Positions 23,264 through 34,747 of a stretch of DNA of 64,000 nt are shown here, piece by piece. Position numbers and translations under genes: made by a program. The notes below the pieces were generated by a model. The model made no database searches and had not been told where the DNA came from. It worked only from the letters and a program-made list of their open reading frames with translations. The stretch comes from Iris pallida (lineage: Eukaryota; Streptophyta; Magnoliopsida; Asparagales; Iridaceae), in NCBI GenBank assembly GCA_029216955.1, contig JANAVB010002199.1, positions 16,951,760 to 17,015,759 of the forward strand, given 5' to 3'. Numbering within the stretch: the stretch's first letter is position 1; each line of letters begins with the position of its first letter.

Positions 23264-26200
23264 TGTAACTCCCAAAATCATATTTGGTAAATTTATGGGT
23301 TTTTTTCTAATTTTTCTTGAATTTAAATATTTTTCTTACAAAAAACCTAATTTTGATTAAAATGAATTTCGGGTTTCCCTCAATTTGAAAAGTATTTTAA
23401 TACTAATTTACGTATTTTAGATGAATTACAATATTGTTATTGTTATTAATATTGATTGAGTTGTAATTAGTTATTAACTATTAATTATGCTAAATAATTA
23501 ATTATTGTTTTCGGATTTATTTAATATATAATTTTATTGGAGGAAACAGTAAATGTTTTTATTAACAGTTGGTAAATTGTAATTAATAAAATCTGTTAAA
23601 ACAGTTTTGTATTTTAAAATTTGTTTTAAAACTGTTGGAGGGAAATGTTTGGATTTTGATATTAAAAGTCTTTTGATAATTGAAATTCTGTTGGAAATCT
23701 GTTTTCTATTGTGTTTCTGAAAAAAATGTTTGATTTCGAATTTTGAAATCTGTTGAAATTATTGGAGGCAAAACCTGATTTCAAAAATTATTATTATTTT
23801 TGAATTCTGTTATTCTGTTAGAACTATTCTAATTACCCTCAGATCTGCTTTTATTTACTGCTTTCCCACTAAGCTAATTACCCCTAGATCTACACAATTT
23901 TACCTACACTGCCACTCATTATTACACTATAAATAATATTAAAATATTACACACATTATAATGTTCTGACACTCTCTCTCTACACGTCACCTCTACTCTC
24001 TCATCACTCTCTCTCTTTCTCTCTCCTCTCTGGAAGAGGCTGAGTTCGCCGTGCGCCACCGCGCCCTTGCCGGAGCGTCACCGAGCTAGCCGGAGCGTTG
24101 GTCGCCGCCACCGCCACTACTCTGACCGCCTCGAAGCAGAGCCGCCGCCTCGACTGCTGCGCTGCTCCGAGCAGTGAGTCACCTCGCAGACCATGCGCCC
24201 TCGGGACCAGAGCTGCCTCGGCTGCAGCGCCAGGCGTTGAGCTCCGCGCTGAACCCCTCGTTCAGCGTGCGCCTTGCTTCGAACAGAGCGCACCGCCAAC
24301 AGTACAGCGTGCCGAGCCCGAGGAGGCCCCATCGGCTCTCGTGTGGAGTCCTCGACTGCCGAGCCACCAGACTCGTCGAGCCACCACTTGAGCCGTTGCT
24401 TCGTAGCCTGTGCCGACCGAATCCTGCTGCGCCGAGCCACCACCGGAGGACGAAGCTCGCCGTCAGTGCTCGGATCTCGCCGCCACGCCGTGGATCGATG
24501 TCCCCTTCAGGCCGATAAATCCCGCCTCGATCTCTCGAACCTTTCTTCTAACTCTTAATTTTAGGGTTTCTGGTTTGGGAATTAGGGTTTTCTGTGAAGA
24601 TGGTAGATTAGGGTTCCTGAACCTAGATCTAGGGTTCTTGGCTGGAGATTGGGGAAGACAACCTAGAAACTAGGGTTTCATTTTGGGGGATTTAGGGTTC
24701 TGGAACCTTAGAAGAAGGAGACGGAGTGGATGAAATATTTAGGGTTAGGGTTTTACTTGGCTGACTGGAGGAAAGAGATGACCTAGGAATCTAGGATTTT
24801 CGAACTGGGATGAAGAAGGGTCTGGGAGGAGGAAGCAGCTATGGAGATCTGGGGCTAAGGTTTCGGTGAGACATAGTCTGGAGAAGAGGACGGATCCTAG
24901 GGTTAGGGTTTTCCCAGCCATGAGAGACAGAAGAAGAAGAACGAGTTTAGGGTTAGGTCTGGAAAGAAGTTGCTCGCCGGAGAAGAAGGGTTGGGGGAGT
25001 GACCGGAGCCGTCGACTGAGAGTGAACGAAGCAGTGGCTGAGTTGCAGCCATGGGTTAGGGTTTACTCTGGAAGTCCGGAGGAGAACGAGTTTGGGTTAG
25101 GGTTCAGGCGAGCTGGGAGAAGAAGAGAATAGGAATTAGAGTTTCGGGATGGGGCTAGTCGCCGGAGCAGCCGGAGCAGACGGAGAAGACGAAGGGATGA
25201 GAAGAGTCCAGAGTTTTCTGATCAGTGGAGTGAAAATAAGAGGAGAGAGAAGGTGATTGGGATTTTATGTAAGGGGTCGGGCCGGGTTCTTGGGCCACAG
25301 GGCTGGGCTGTAAGAGCGGGCTGATAATTGATTTTAATGAATTATGGTTTAAACTAAATTTAGCAGTGAGAGGATCGGGCCGGGTCTTGGGCCAGTAGAG
25401 AATGGGCTGGTTGATTAAAGAAATTAAATTTAAATTTGTTAGATTAAATGAGCTGGGTTATATTTAGATTGGGCCGGGTTTCTGGGCTGAGCTTCGGGCT
25501 TAGGAAAATGGGCTAATAGATTGTAGTATAAATTTTAATATTGATGGGCTGGGTATATGTTGGGCTGAATGGGCTGGACTAAATCTGTCATTTCTGGAAT
25601 AATAATTTACAGTAAATAATGGTTATTATTATTTTAGTAGTAATTGAACAATTTTGTTATATTAGTGAATTGTAAAATATCATTAGAAGCAAATGATTTA
25701 GAAAAATGCTTTACCATATATATATTTTGTTATAAATATTATCTTTTAATATTAGATAAATTATATTTTGTGAATTGTTAGCTATCAAGTGTTTTATAGA
25801 CATAAATAGTTTTCTTACAAATATGGTTTTAAGTATTTTAAACTAAATATTATTTTCAAATAATATTTCCAAATATTGTATTATTTAGACTAATGCTATT
25901 CCTTTAAAAGTATTGAAAATACTTTCCAAGTAAACTTTAAGATATTTACTAGTATTTATTTTAGCAAACCATTTTCTAAAAAGATGATTTTTTTAAATGT
26001 AATTTAAGAGTATTTTCACTAAATGCTTATTTTGATTTATCTAAAAATATTGGCTACTAGTAAAGATTAGATTATGGTTAGAAATAACTTAGATTGGTTA
26101 ATGTCATTATTCAAAACCCTAATAATTGTACAAATATTATAACAGGTGATTTACAACCATGCAATACTATTCTCGTGCAACCAAACCGAGGCAAGTACAC

Positions 26201-27070
26201 TGACTTGACTTGTAGCTTGTTTTCTGTCTTACCTTCATGTGCCATGTTCTCATATCAGACACGAATTACACACGATTGCCTTGTACCATTGTTCATTCCT
26301 TGTACGTCATTGTTATTGCGGGGATTGGGAGAAATATTAGTTTTTGTGAGACCACACCCAACATAGGAAATTGTGGATAGCCTAATCGTACACTTCACGT
26401 ACGATGAAGCCGGACCTTGTAGAGTTGACTCATTGACTCATTGCCTCATTGATTTATTGATTGCTCCTAAGCCGGTCACACATTAGTTTTAATATTTCAA
26501 AATTGTCACAATTGTATATTGATTGTCGTGATTCATTGCCTTGTACATTGATAGCCGTGTTCATTGTCTAGCATATTGATTGTCATCCATTACCTGCAGT
26601 TTTACATTTTATCTCTGTACCGCAGTTTTACTTTCATTTCATGTTCTAGTATTCTGGTATTCTAGTTTCACCTTGTACTCTGGATTACAGATTACATTGT
26701 ATATTGTCTGGTCAGGGTTGTACTTTGCTCTTTTCCTGATAGGATCGTTGCAGGTGAGTGGAGATTACATGGAGCTGGTGATTGCTTGGATATTGCAGCT
26801 TTTATTTTAGTTTATTTTTCTGAAAATTGTATTGTAGATATTCATTAATGTATATTATTTCATTTGACCGGATTTGTCTCCGACTGATTTTGTACTAAAC
26901 ACTTGATGGATATTGGTGATTTCTGGGAATGTTATAAAAGCTGTGTTTTGTTTACATTACATTGTGACTTGGAGTTTTCCTTAGTATTGTACAGCTTACT
27001 TCGTCGTGTCCATCGACGAAGGCTGGGCGTGTCCGACTCGTATCCGATTATTCGGGAGCGGGTCGTGACA
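23264..27070 (+). mobile_element. Right LTR of element B
   Basis: 3807 bp, TGTAACTCCC to GGGTCGTGACA, colinear with 15562-19366. It carries the same TATA box (23928-23936), CT tract, GC-rich leader and AGGGTT-rich stretch. It is followed by the GATAG duplication and the rest of LTR A. Confidence 0.88.
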
Positions 27071-27075
27071 GATAG

Positions 27076-27511
27076 GCATGTTTCTATGTACTTGCTATGT
27101 CCTCTGAGGACCTGATGATCTCTTCAGGTAGCTGATTGTATGGAATTAGTTAGCGGCTCATGATGGTAGTGATTACACCTGCAGGGACACAGGTATTTGC
27201 TTGTGATATTTCTTTATTATCCTCTCATGCTTTATATTCCATACCATGATATATTCTGTTTATTTTATAGACTCATATTATTCTTGGAGTCTAATCGGAC
27301 ATATATGCTAGTGGGCTGCAAACCACGACCCATAGTTGTTCATTCATGTCTTATATATTCTTGTGGAATGAGATACACTGTAGATTACCATATTAGCCAT
27401 GATACCATGATCTGGACAGCTTATACGTACTCGAGTCGGGCTGAAGTCCGTTCAATACGTAGCTGGCTTGTTCACGAGCTCGCACCCGAAAAGCAGGTGC
27501 GGGTCGTGACA
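27076..27511 (+). mobile_element. Right LTR of element A, last part
   Basis: It continues the LTR interrupted at 15561 and aligns with 11400-11829 (ATGTCC..GAGGACCTGATGATCTC, TACTCGAGTCGGGCTG). It ends GCGGGTCGTGACA at 27511, followed by the GCCTG duplication. Confidence 0.8.
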
Positions 27512-28456
27512 GCCTGCTTGGCGATGGCGCAGACGTTTGCTGACAACGACAGTTGATGGTAATCTGGGTGTAATGGTGCCTTGATTTAGGCACGTCTTGT
27601 GCCACAGATTCTTCTTCCGCTTGGGAGAGGGTTAGATCAACTGTCGTAGCACTCCCATTATACATGCAGGGAAGCTGTATGTAAGCACGGTCAGAGCGGG
27701 TATGGTGAGGAAGCTTCATATTGCTCCTGCAGGAACGCTACTCGTGTGGCTCCCTCTCCGTGGGAAGTACCTCTGGCTTGGCTTACGCACGGGAGTACCC
27801 TAATGGGAGGGAGATTCGACTGGTTGAGGCATCTGAGCGCGAGAGCCAGTCTTGTATAGTTTTCCATCGGCTGCGCGTGTTACTGTCAATACGAGCCTCT
27901 GGTCTATCGCTGGTGTCGCACGCTTGTTGTACGAAGCGCGAGCCACCTGGGATCTCTTCCTACTACCTCCAGCGGGGGAGAAGTATTCAGAGTCCGCCGA
28001 AGGTTTACCTGAAGGAAAAGCGATTCTGTCGAAGACAGATCTCCTTAACCGGCAATACTCCCGTCGTGAGGGATTGGACCGGTGTGCGCTTCCTTTGGCA
28101 TCGTTCCTTCGTCAGATCAACCATGGAACCACCATCTTCCTCGCCGTGCTTTCCCGGGATGGGAATCGGGCGAGGGGATAAGGCTGTAGCTGCCGGGATC
28201 TTCTCTGTGGCTTTAACATTGAGGGGGTCCTGAGACGCAGTTTCCGCCATCGTGTTGTTGGTTGCAGCCACCTTAGGCCTACAGACACGTCGAGTCTTCT
28301 TCGGTTGTACGAACCACTTCGAAGTCTTCGACTTTTCATCAGAGAGGAGATCTTCAAAAGCCTGCTGGTTGAAGCGTACGACCAACATGTCTTGAGAAGC
28401 TCCCAGCAAGTTGTCATCAGATTACGTCACCGCCTTATCATTGGAAGAGAATGTAG
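27512..28456 (-). pseudogene. 5' internal region of an Ogre/Tat-like Gypsy element (old host layer)
   Basis: It lies downstream, on the minus strand, of the PBS at 28457-28474 and contains a minus-strand open frame (28005 to about 28409) of about 134 residues, rich in Lys, Thr and Pro, in the position of a gag start. I recognise no domain. Continuity with 4498-4943 is shown by the GCCTG duplication of element A. Plus-strand frames here look like shadows. No intact protein can be proposed. Confidence 0.45.
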
Positions 28457-28474
28457 TCCCCAGCAGAGTCGTCA
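28457..28474 (-). promoter_or_regulatory. Primer-binding site, fits tRNA-Arg(ACG)
   Basis: On the minus strand the sequence is TGACGACTCTGCTGGGGA. The plant tRNA-Arg(ACG) 3' end, from memory CCCCAGCAGAGTCG plus CCA, would need TGGCGACTCTGCTGGGG, so there is one mismatch. tRNA-Arg priming is known for Ogre/Tat-lineage Gypsy elements. LTR-like sequence starts 2 bases away at 28477. Confidence 0.65.
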
Positions 28475-28476
28475 TT

Positions 28477-29641
28477 TGTTCGACGTAACAAAAGGTTAAA
28501 CGAACGTTTTACTTTATTGAATGTATAAGGTATCTGTGTACAAAGAAGAAAGTCCTAAACAGGATATTCTAAGTACAGGAAGAAGTGGTTTCTGGAAAAC
28601 TGTGACGGTGGAGATCGAGCACTACAGCGGCTCCTTTACTCCGTTGACGATCTGACGACGAATTAACCTTGCTATGGCTCTCTGGCGCCTTTGATAGGAC
28701 TCTGGGGTCATCGATCAAGACGCTGTCTGGATGAGAAGATCCCTTGAAGATGGTTGGTTGGTTGATTCTTTGGTTGATAGGTGGATGAGGGTGGTCGACT
28801 CTTTGTAGATAGAGATCGCTGCTCCTTTGAAGATTATCGATTGTCAATGTTCCCTCTCACTTTTCCCCCTCTCTTTGGTGGAAGAAGAACTCCTTTTATT
28901 TATAGAGAACCGAGCACATATGCGATGTGCATTAGGGTACTTGAGATATGAAAGAATCTGCCGTTATTGCACGGTGCGGACTTCTGTGGCGCTGACACGT
29001 GGCGGACATCGAGATTTCCTTCAAACGAGATCTCTGATGGTTATAAACATAACCGAATGAGGGGACACGTGGCGCGTGCCGATTTGCTTGCTCGGATAAA
29101 ACCGAGTAAATCTTGGAATTTCATCCTAGATTTGGAGTCTAATTGATCCTCGTCTAAGATTTATATCAATATGATATGATATCAATCATGATTTAATTCC
29201 AATCTTCTCTGCAAGAGGCGGTTTAAACAAACCAATTGGGGTGGACCCATGCTTCCTGCGTCTCTGGTGAGGACTAAGTGCTGCTGTGCTTCTGGGGCGA
29301 CGAGTAGACCGTGCTTCTGGAGACGACGGAACCTCTGTGCTTTCAGGCTACGAGTGGACTTGGATTCGAATGACGACGAGACTTCTGTACGTATATAGCA
29401 ACTTATGAAGCTGTGTTTCGGGCTACCAGAGTCACTATGCTATAGGCAACAAGTAGGCTTGTACTTCAGGTTGACGAGGTTATTGCGCTTTTAGAGCGAC
29501 AGGTTGACTTACATTAGTTGCGATGGGAATTCCTAAGTCTCTTGTAGAGAAGTGACTTAAGCTTCTGATCCGGAGCAGATGACTCCGCCATGGGAATGGA
29601 GATGGTGTGAGCATATCACCATCCTGCGCCTCATGCCGACG
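28477..29641 (-). mobile_element. 5' LTR of the Ogre/Tat-like element, first part
   Basis: Read on the plus strand it starts TGTTCGACGTAAC next to the PBS. A minus-strand TATA box (CTATAAATAAAAGG) lies at about 28891-28904. From about 29275 a loose array of CTGTGCTTCTGG/GACGACG-like units begins. The Copia element interrupts it at 29641; similar sequence resumes at 43786. The outer end was not identified. Confidence 0.5.
28891..28904 (-). promoter_or_regulatory. TATA box of the Ogre/Tat-like LTR
   Basis: The minus strand reads CTATAAATAAAAGG, a good plant TATA context, about 420 bp upstream of the LTR end and in the right orientation for the downstream PBS. Confidence 0.55.
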
Positions 29642-30444
29642 TGTTGGGAAAGAAGCGCGAAAACCTTTCCCCAAACCGGGAGTACCTGCGAGAGGACCGA
29701 ACAATACAACGCACGAACCCAAAAACAATCACACAAAACAATCCACGCAGACACAGAGAATTTTTGACGTGGAAAACCCTTGCGGGAAAAATCACGGGAC
29801 GATCGGAGTCCAACCCTGAGAAGCCTCCACTAATGGAATAGAAGAATTACACCCTCTACAAACTCCTCTCCGATCCAAATCGGATCCCCACAACACTCAG
29901 AGATAAGAACAATGATTACAAGGCTACGAAGGGCGAGAACGACGAGTAGAGATTACCCGAACACGATCTCCTTCGAATAGCGACCTTCAATCCTCCGTCT
30001 TATTCTCCAGAGTTGCAATGGCACTCTTGCCTCCTTCCTCTCTCAAACTTGTGTTACCTTGCGTTATGTTGCGTGAATGAATTAGGGTTGGGAAATCCCA
30101 ACTTAACTCCCCAATCCCGTAACCAACCTGGACCGTTGGATTAGATCCAATGATGAAAACTCATCCTAAAATCCGCTTCAGCCCCCGACGACACAGAGTT
30201 CGGCCAGAACTCTGTGTGGGACATCCAGAATCTACTCGCCAAATCCTGGAATGGCCAGACCGAGTTCGGCCAGAACTCGGCCTGGGACTGAGTTCGGGCC
30301 GAACTCGGCAGACTCAGTCCAGAACCCCCCTTTGGGGCAGCAGCAGCAGCAACTCCTACTTCACGAGCTTCTCCGACATCGGACGGCGCTCGTCGCACTC
30401 CGGGATCTTCTCCACATAGGTTGGGAACCCCACCCACTCCAACA
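29642..30444 (-). mobile_element. 3' LTR of the Copia element
   Basis: 803 bp, TGTTGGGAAAGAAG to CCACTCCAACA, closely matching 42996-43785. Compared with the other LTR it has a short extra stretch near 29840 (AGAAGAATTACACCC) and a few substitutions. Confidence 0.92.
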
Positions 30445-30456
30445 AATCTCCCCCTT
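30445..30456 (-). promoter_or_regulatory. Polypurine tract of the Copia element
   Basis: On the minus strand AAGGGGGAGATT directly precedes the 3' LTR (TGTTGGAGTGGG). Confidence 0.75.
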
Positions 30457-30461
30457 CACAA

Positions 30462-31007
30462 CTATGGAGAGGATGTCGTCATCCCGACGATCTGCCTGCA
30501 GTACTCAAACTTCCCCCTTGGTAGAATCTTCGTGAACATATCAGCTCCGTTGTCATCTGTATGAACCTTCTCAAGCTCCGCGTCCTTCTTCTCAACCACA
30601 TCCCGTATCCAATGATACCGAGTCTCGATGTGCTTGGACCGGCTATGAAACGTCTGATTCTTCACAAGGTGGATAGCACTCTGACTGTCGCAAAGCAAAG
30701 TATACTGCTCTTGCTTCAGCCCTATTTCCTGCAACAGCTTCTTCATCCACAACAGCTCCTTGCAAGCCTCCGTCGCTGCAATATATTCCGCCTCCGTCGT
30801 CGACAAGGCAACACACTTCTGCAACCGCGACTTCCACGACACCGCTCCTCCCGCAAACATCATCACGTAGCCCGAAGTCGATCTCCTCGTGTCTACATCT
30901 CCAGCCATATCAGCGTCAGTATACCCAACCAGCTTCGGCTCGTCACCACCAAAGGAAAGTCTCCAACCAGCAGTGCCCTGAAGATATCGTAGAATCCACT
31001 TGACCGC
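30462..31007 (-). pseudogene. pol: Copia RNase H part, cut off by TG1 insertion
   Basis: About 181 residues with the Copia RNase H signature: VGYTDADMAGD, ALSTTEAEYIAATEACKE, LLCDSQSAIHL and RSKHIETRYHWIRD, then the usual tail ADMFTKILPRGKF and a TAG at 30462-30464. It completes the polyprotein whose first 1160 or so codons lie at 39444-42931. With TG1 and one ACCGC copy set aside the two parts are in frame and total 4029 nt, so the insertion is the only visible lesion. Alone, neither part can give a full Pol. Confidence 0.93.
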
Positions 31008-31944
31008 TGTCACGCCCCAGTACTGGAATACTGAGACGGACTAGGCCAGCTACACCGTATGAGGTATATAAACGTCATACGGCGATCGTGGCTGTCAAGA
31101 GACTAGGGGGTGCATGCTACAATCAGGTCTCCTATGATCCCACAGAGCATCTATGTCCCAATCAATCAAAACAAAAAGCAGTAAATAATGATCATATAAG
31201 ACAAAGCAGTAAGGCGTCCCCGACGCTTCATCAGAATGATTCATGAGTCTAGCTATACAAAATGATGAGCTAGTTCCGAGAGTCAATAGTACATAACTAT
31301 AGTCAGCTGCAGTCTGATTTAATTACAATTATGTAAAGGAAACTAGTGTTCAGAACTGCCGGCTAAACAAGTGCCGGTGGCTAAACGCCAAGTACAAAAT
31401 AGAAGATATCAGAGCGGTGAAGAAGAAACCCACTCATGGTCCCTGGCGCCCATACTCCTGGTGTGCACCATTATTCGGGTGGAAAGCTGGATCCTCTGGA
31501 GCTGCTACGAAATCTGGCCAAACAAAACCAGCGGGGTCAGGCCCCGAATAGCAAGTACCACAAGGGAGCACAAAAGAGTGAGATAAATCCAATAAGTTAG
31601 ATAAGACCTGATTCATGAGTTATAGGCTTATACCATATCATCGAGACGATACGACACCCTTACAACCAAACAAGGACAAACGGTGCCAATATCGTACCGA
31701 GATAAGATATATCCTATAACCATGGGCAGGTAAAAGGGCTTCTGATCGCGACTTCGGTCCATAGCCTATCGCAGCACAATAGCCCAACCCAACAACCAAA
31801 CAAGGACATGGGTTGGACCACGCACCACGATAGTCAATGTTTCTCAGTTGCTAACAGAAGAAAACATATCACAAACAAGTCAGCTTACAATCGGCCAATC
31901 AATCCTACGGCTTTCTATGATTTGCCTGGGTTATCCCAGTAATG

Positions 31945-31947
<3 letters not shown>

Positions 31948-31988
<41 letters not shown>
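31948..31988. repeat. (AT)n microsatellite, longer allele
   Basis: About 20 AT units. The matching tract in the 5' LTR (about 37319-37347) has about 14. Confidence 0.95.
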
Positions 31989-31989
<1 letters not shown>

Positions 31990-32831
31990 AATCCTCAGAT
32001 CGTATCGCATTCCAGCAGGGCTAGCCAAACCATTATATACAAGCAAGCACGAAATGCACCGGTCCCCCGAAAGGCCACCGCGCTAGAATAAGCAGTAACG
32101 GTTCCAGCTCTCCTATAGGAAGAGCTGGCTCGGCAGTCACAAATCAGATACTGCACTCCACTAGTGCGGATGACTATACAGTATCCGAGGCAGCCAACCC
32201 GATGCGCCAGGACGGGACCCAGGGCGGCTAGTGACGTACGATCTCGAGATTCTGTTCCCTCCCAATGCTTCTACCGATTTAAGTTGCTTAGATTAACCCT
32301 ATCTCGATATTGGAATTACATGTCGTGGTCACATGGTCATCCTCCTATATGTTGTACCATAGTACGTGTACCCTAAGTATGAATTCACATTGGCTCAATC
32401 TAGATCCATGCTTAGTGTAATGCTTCAAACAACAAACAACATACCACGATACTATTACTGACCAATTACCATGACTTGCTGGAAGGTACACATGTATTGA
32501 CATATAACACGAATGATCACTTAGCATGTAGAGTCACACCTCAGTGCACTCATTAAATGGCACCGCAGTGCATACTAATATTGTATCTCAATACACACTT
32601 AGAATATGTACCAGCACGTATACAGGTAATCAGGTCAGGAACATGGTCAAGTCAGAAAGTCACTCGGACTCCTCGTGACATAAAAGTCACATATGAATTC
32701 AGGTTAAAGTGGGACATGAAGGTCCTTGAAGCCAAGACAAAGATCTACAACTTTCATGTTGGGAGTTAGGAGAAATTCTGGCCACAATTCAGCCAAATAG
32801 GACTTAAAATAGCCAAAAACAGCCAAAATAG

Positions 32832-33515
32832 GCACTATGCGGCACTATTCAGCACTATGCGGCACTATTCAGCATCCTCATGCGGCTCGGCACTATGCGG
32901 CACTATGCAGTATCCTCATGCGGCTCGGCACTATGCGGCACTATGCAGCATCCTCATGCGGCTCGGCACTATGCAGCACTATGCAGCATTCTCATGCGGC
33001 TCGGCACTATGCAGCACTATGCAGCATCCTCATGCGGCTCGGCACTATACGGCACTATGCAGCATTCTCATGCGGCTCGGCACTATGCGGCACTATGCAG
33101 CATCCTCATGCGGCTCGACACTATGCAGCACTATGCAGCATTTTCATGCGGCTCGGCACTATGCAGCACAATGCAGCATCCTCATGCGGCTCGGCACTAT
33201 GCAGCATCCTCATGCGGCTCGACACTATGCGGCACTATGCAGCATTCTCATGCGGCTCGGCACTATGCGGCACTATGCAGCATCCTTATGCGGCTCGGCA
33301 CTATACAGCACTATGCAGCATTCTCATGCGGCTCGGCATTATGCAGCACTATGCAGCATCCTCATGCGGCTCGGCACTATGCGGCACTATGCAGCATTCT
33401 CATGCGGCTCGGCACTATGCGGCACTATACAGCATCCTTATGCGGCTCGGCACTATGCAGCGGCACTATTCATCCTTATGCGGCTCGGCACTATGCGGTA
33501 CTATGCAGCACTATT
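32832..33515. repeat. 38-bp minisatellite array, about 17-18 units
   Basis: Same unit as at 665-1155 and 38192-38682, but longer. Some units are shortened (for example near 33195). The long open frames of 220-249 residues on the plus strand are by-products of a stop-free unit of a length not divisible by three. Confidence 0.93.
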
Positions 33516-34280
33516 CATCGTCCCTGTCAAAACCAGGACTGATGACATAAAAAAATATCCAAATATTGTTTTGGCCATAACTTCCTCAAAACAAGTCGAA
33601 ATCTAACTTTTCAAAGGTCAAAATTGGATAGAATTGAATTCCCTACAACATAGGACCATTAGTTTTCGAAAATAACCAAGTTTGATAGATCAAAACCATG
33701 AAAACCCATAGAACCCTAGTTTTAGAAACTTAGATCTACACCAAACTAGCCATTAAAATCAAAAACTCCAAGAACTAAACTTGTAGAGAATGAAGAGAAG
33801 AACAATATAGACAAATAATATCAAAGAAAAATCAAGAAATAAAAATGTAATAATCTCTCCATTTGGTGCAAGATGTACTTGCCTAAAAGTTTGCTTGAGA
33901 AAAATAAATGAAAGAGTGAATGAGGAGAGAGAGTGTGGAAAAGAATATATATAGGGGTTGGGTTGACTCAAAGAAACCCTAAGCTTAAGTATGCTCTTAA
34001 CTACATGACCAATGACATGTTAAATGCTTCATGATACAACTAATTAAATTAATTAAATAAAATCCTAACCACAACACGGTTCAGAAATCTTATCATCAAA
34101 ACAGTGAACCACGCCTACAACCAGACAAGGACAAGGGGTGGCACACTAATCCGCGACGAGATACTGTTCCATGCCATGGCCAGTTACAAATACAGGATAA
34201 ATACAATAAAGATACAGGTGCCGATACCATATACATAAAAAAAATCAAAAATTTACGTATTCCGGGAATGGGGAGTGACA

Positions 34281-34294
34281 TCTCTACCCTCCTT
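34281..34294 (-). promoter_or_regulatory. Polypurine tract of TG1
   Basis: Minus strand AAGGAGGGTAGAGA directly before TGTCACTCCCC; preceded by CCGAGGACGAAATTTTTC. Confidence 0.75.
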
Positions 34295-34747
34295 AGAAAA
34301 ATTTCGTCCTCGGAATTTCGATAAGGCTTGTCGAACGCGCTCTCAGATCACGAAATACACTCATGACATAATGCAAGCACAATTATCAAACAACACATGA
34401 CATATGAATAGATTACGAAAGAAAGTACTATTAAGTAAAAGCACAAACAATAATCATACCATAGAAGGAAAGTGATCGGAGACATACGAATAAAATATGC
34501 CTCTCAAGTCAGGTAGGAATTCGTCCTCGATGTCCTACACTGACTCCCAAAGTGGACAAGGGTCAACGCTTGAGATAAGTCGGTACCAATGACTAAATCA
34601 AGAACGAGACTCTGCCCAGGACGTACTCTCGTAATCAAGACACATGATGAATATCACGTATCACATGATACGAGAGCAGATGAGTGAGACGAGAAAGTCG
34701 CCTTCACTCTTCGAATATAGAACTCAAGGAATTATAATGAATAATAC

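Larger units (their letters stand above)
15562..27070 (+). mobile_element. Element B: TR-GAG-like Gypsy retrotransposon with 3.8-kb LTRs
   Basis: Element B has LTRs at 15562-19366 and 23264-27070 and target duplications GATAG at 15557-15561 and 27071-27075. Its interior of about 3.9 kb holds a PBS, an unexplained 2.3-kb stretch, a broken gag with two zinc knuckles and a polypurine tract, but no protease, reverse transcriptase, RNase H or integrase. It sits inside the right LTR of A and is younger than A. The TTTCGAGGACGAAATTTT block before the polypurine tract points to a Tekay/Del-type parent (established pattern, read from memory). Confidence 0.88.
4944..27511 (+). mobile_element. Element A: non-coding LTR retrotransposon with giant LTRs, carrying element B
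   Basis: Element A begins with TGTAGCTTTCCC at 4944 and ends with GGTCGTGACA at 27511, flanked by the 5-bp duplication GCCTG (4939-4943, 27512-27516). The left LTR is 4944-11829. The right LTR is 12425-15561 plus 27076-27511, split by element B. The interior is only about 595 bp, with a PBS and a polypurine tract but no gag or pol, so it is a LARD/TRIM-like non-autonomous element. The sequence TTTCGAGGACGAAAT before the polypurine tract also occurs in element B and, slightly changed, in TG1; it is typical of Tekay/Del-type chromovirus ends. Confidence 0.85.
31008..34280 (-). mobile_element. 3' LTR of TG1 (3273 bp)
   Basis: It matches 36380-39443 with few substitutions. The 209-bp length difference comes mainly from more minisatellite units and a longer AT tract. 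Confidence 0.92.

Noticed and set aside
27721..28233. Plus-strand 170-residue open frame
   Set aside because: It overlaps the internal region of a minus-strand element, shows no domain, and its composition looks like an antisense shadow.
28457..28474. A tRNA-Arg gene
   Set aside because: Only the last 18 bases of the tRNA are matched, next to an LTR-like boundary, so it is a primer-binding site. The same holds for the tRNA-Ile matches; no full tRNA gene was recognised in the window.
32832..33515. CRISPR array
   Set aside because: Tandem units without unique spacers in a plant LTR; CRISPR is not expected or supported.
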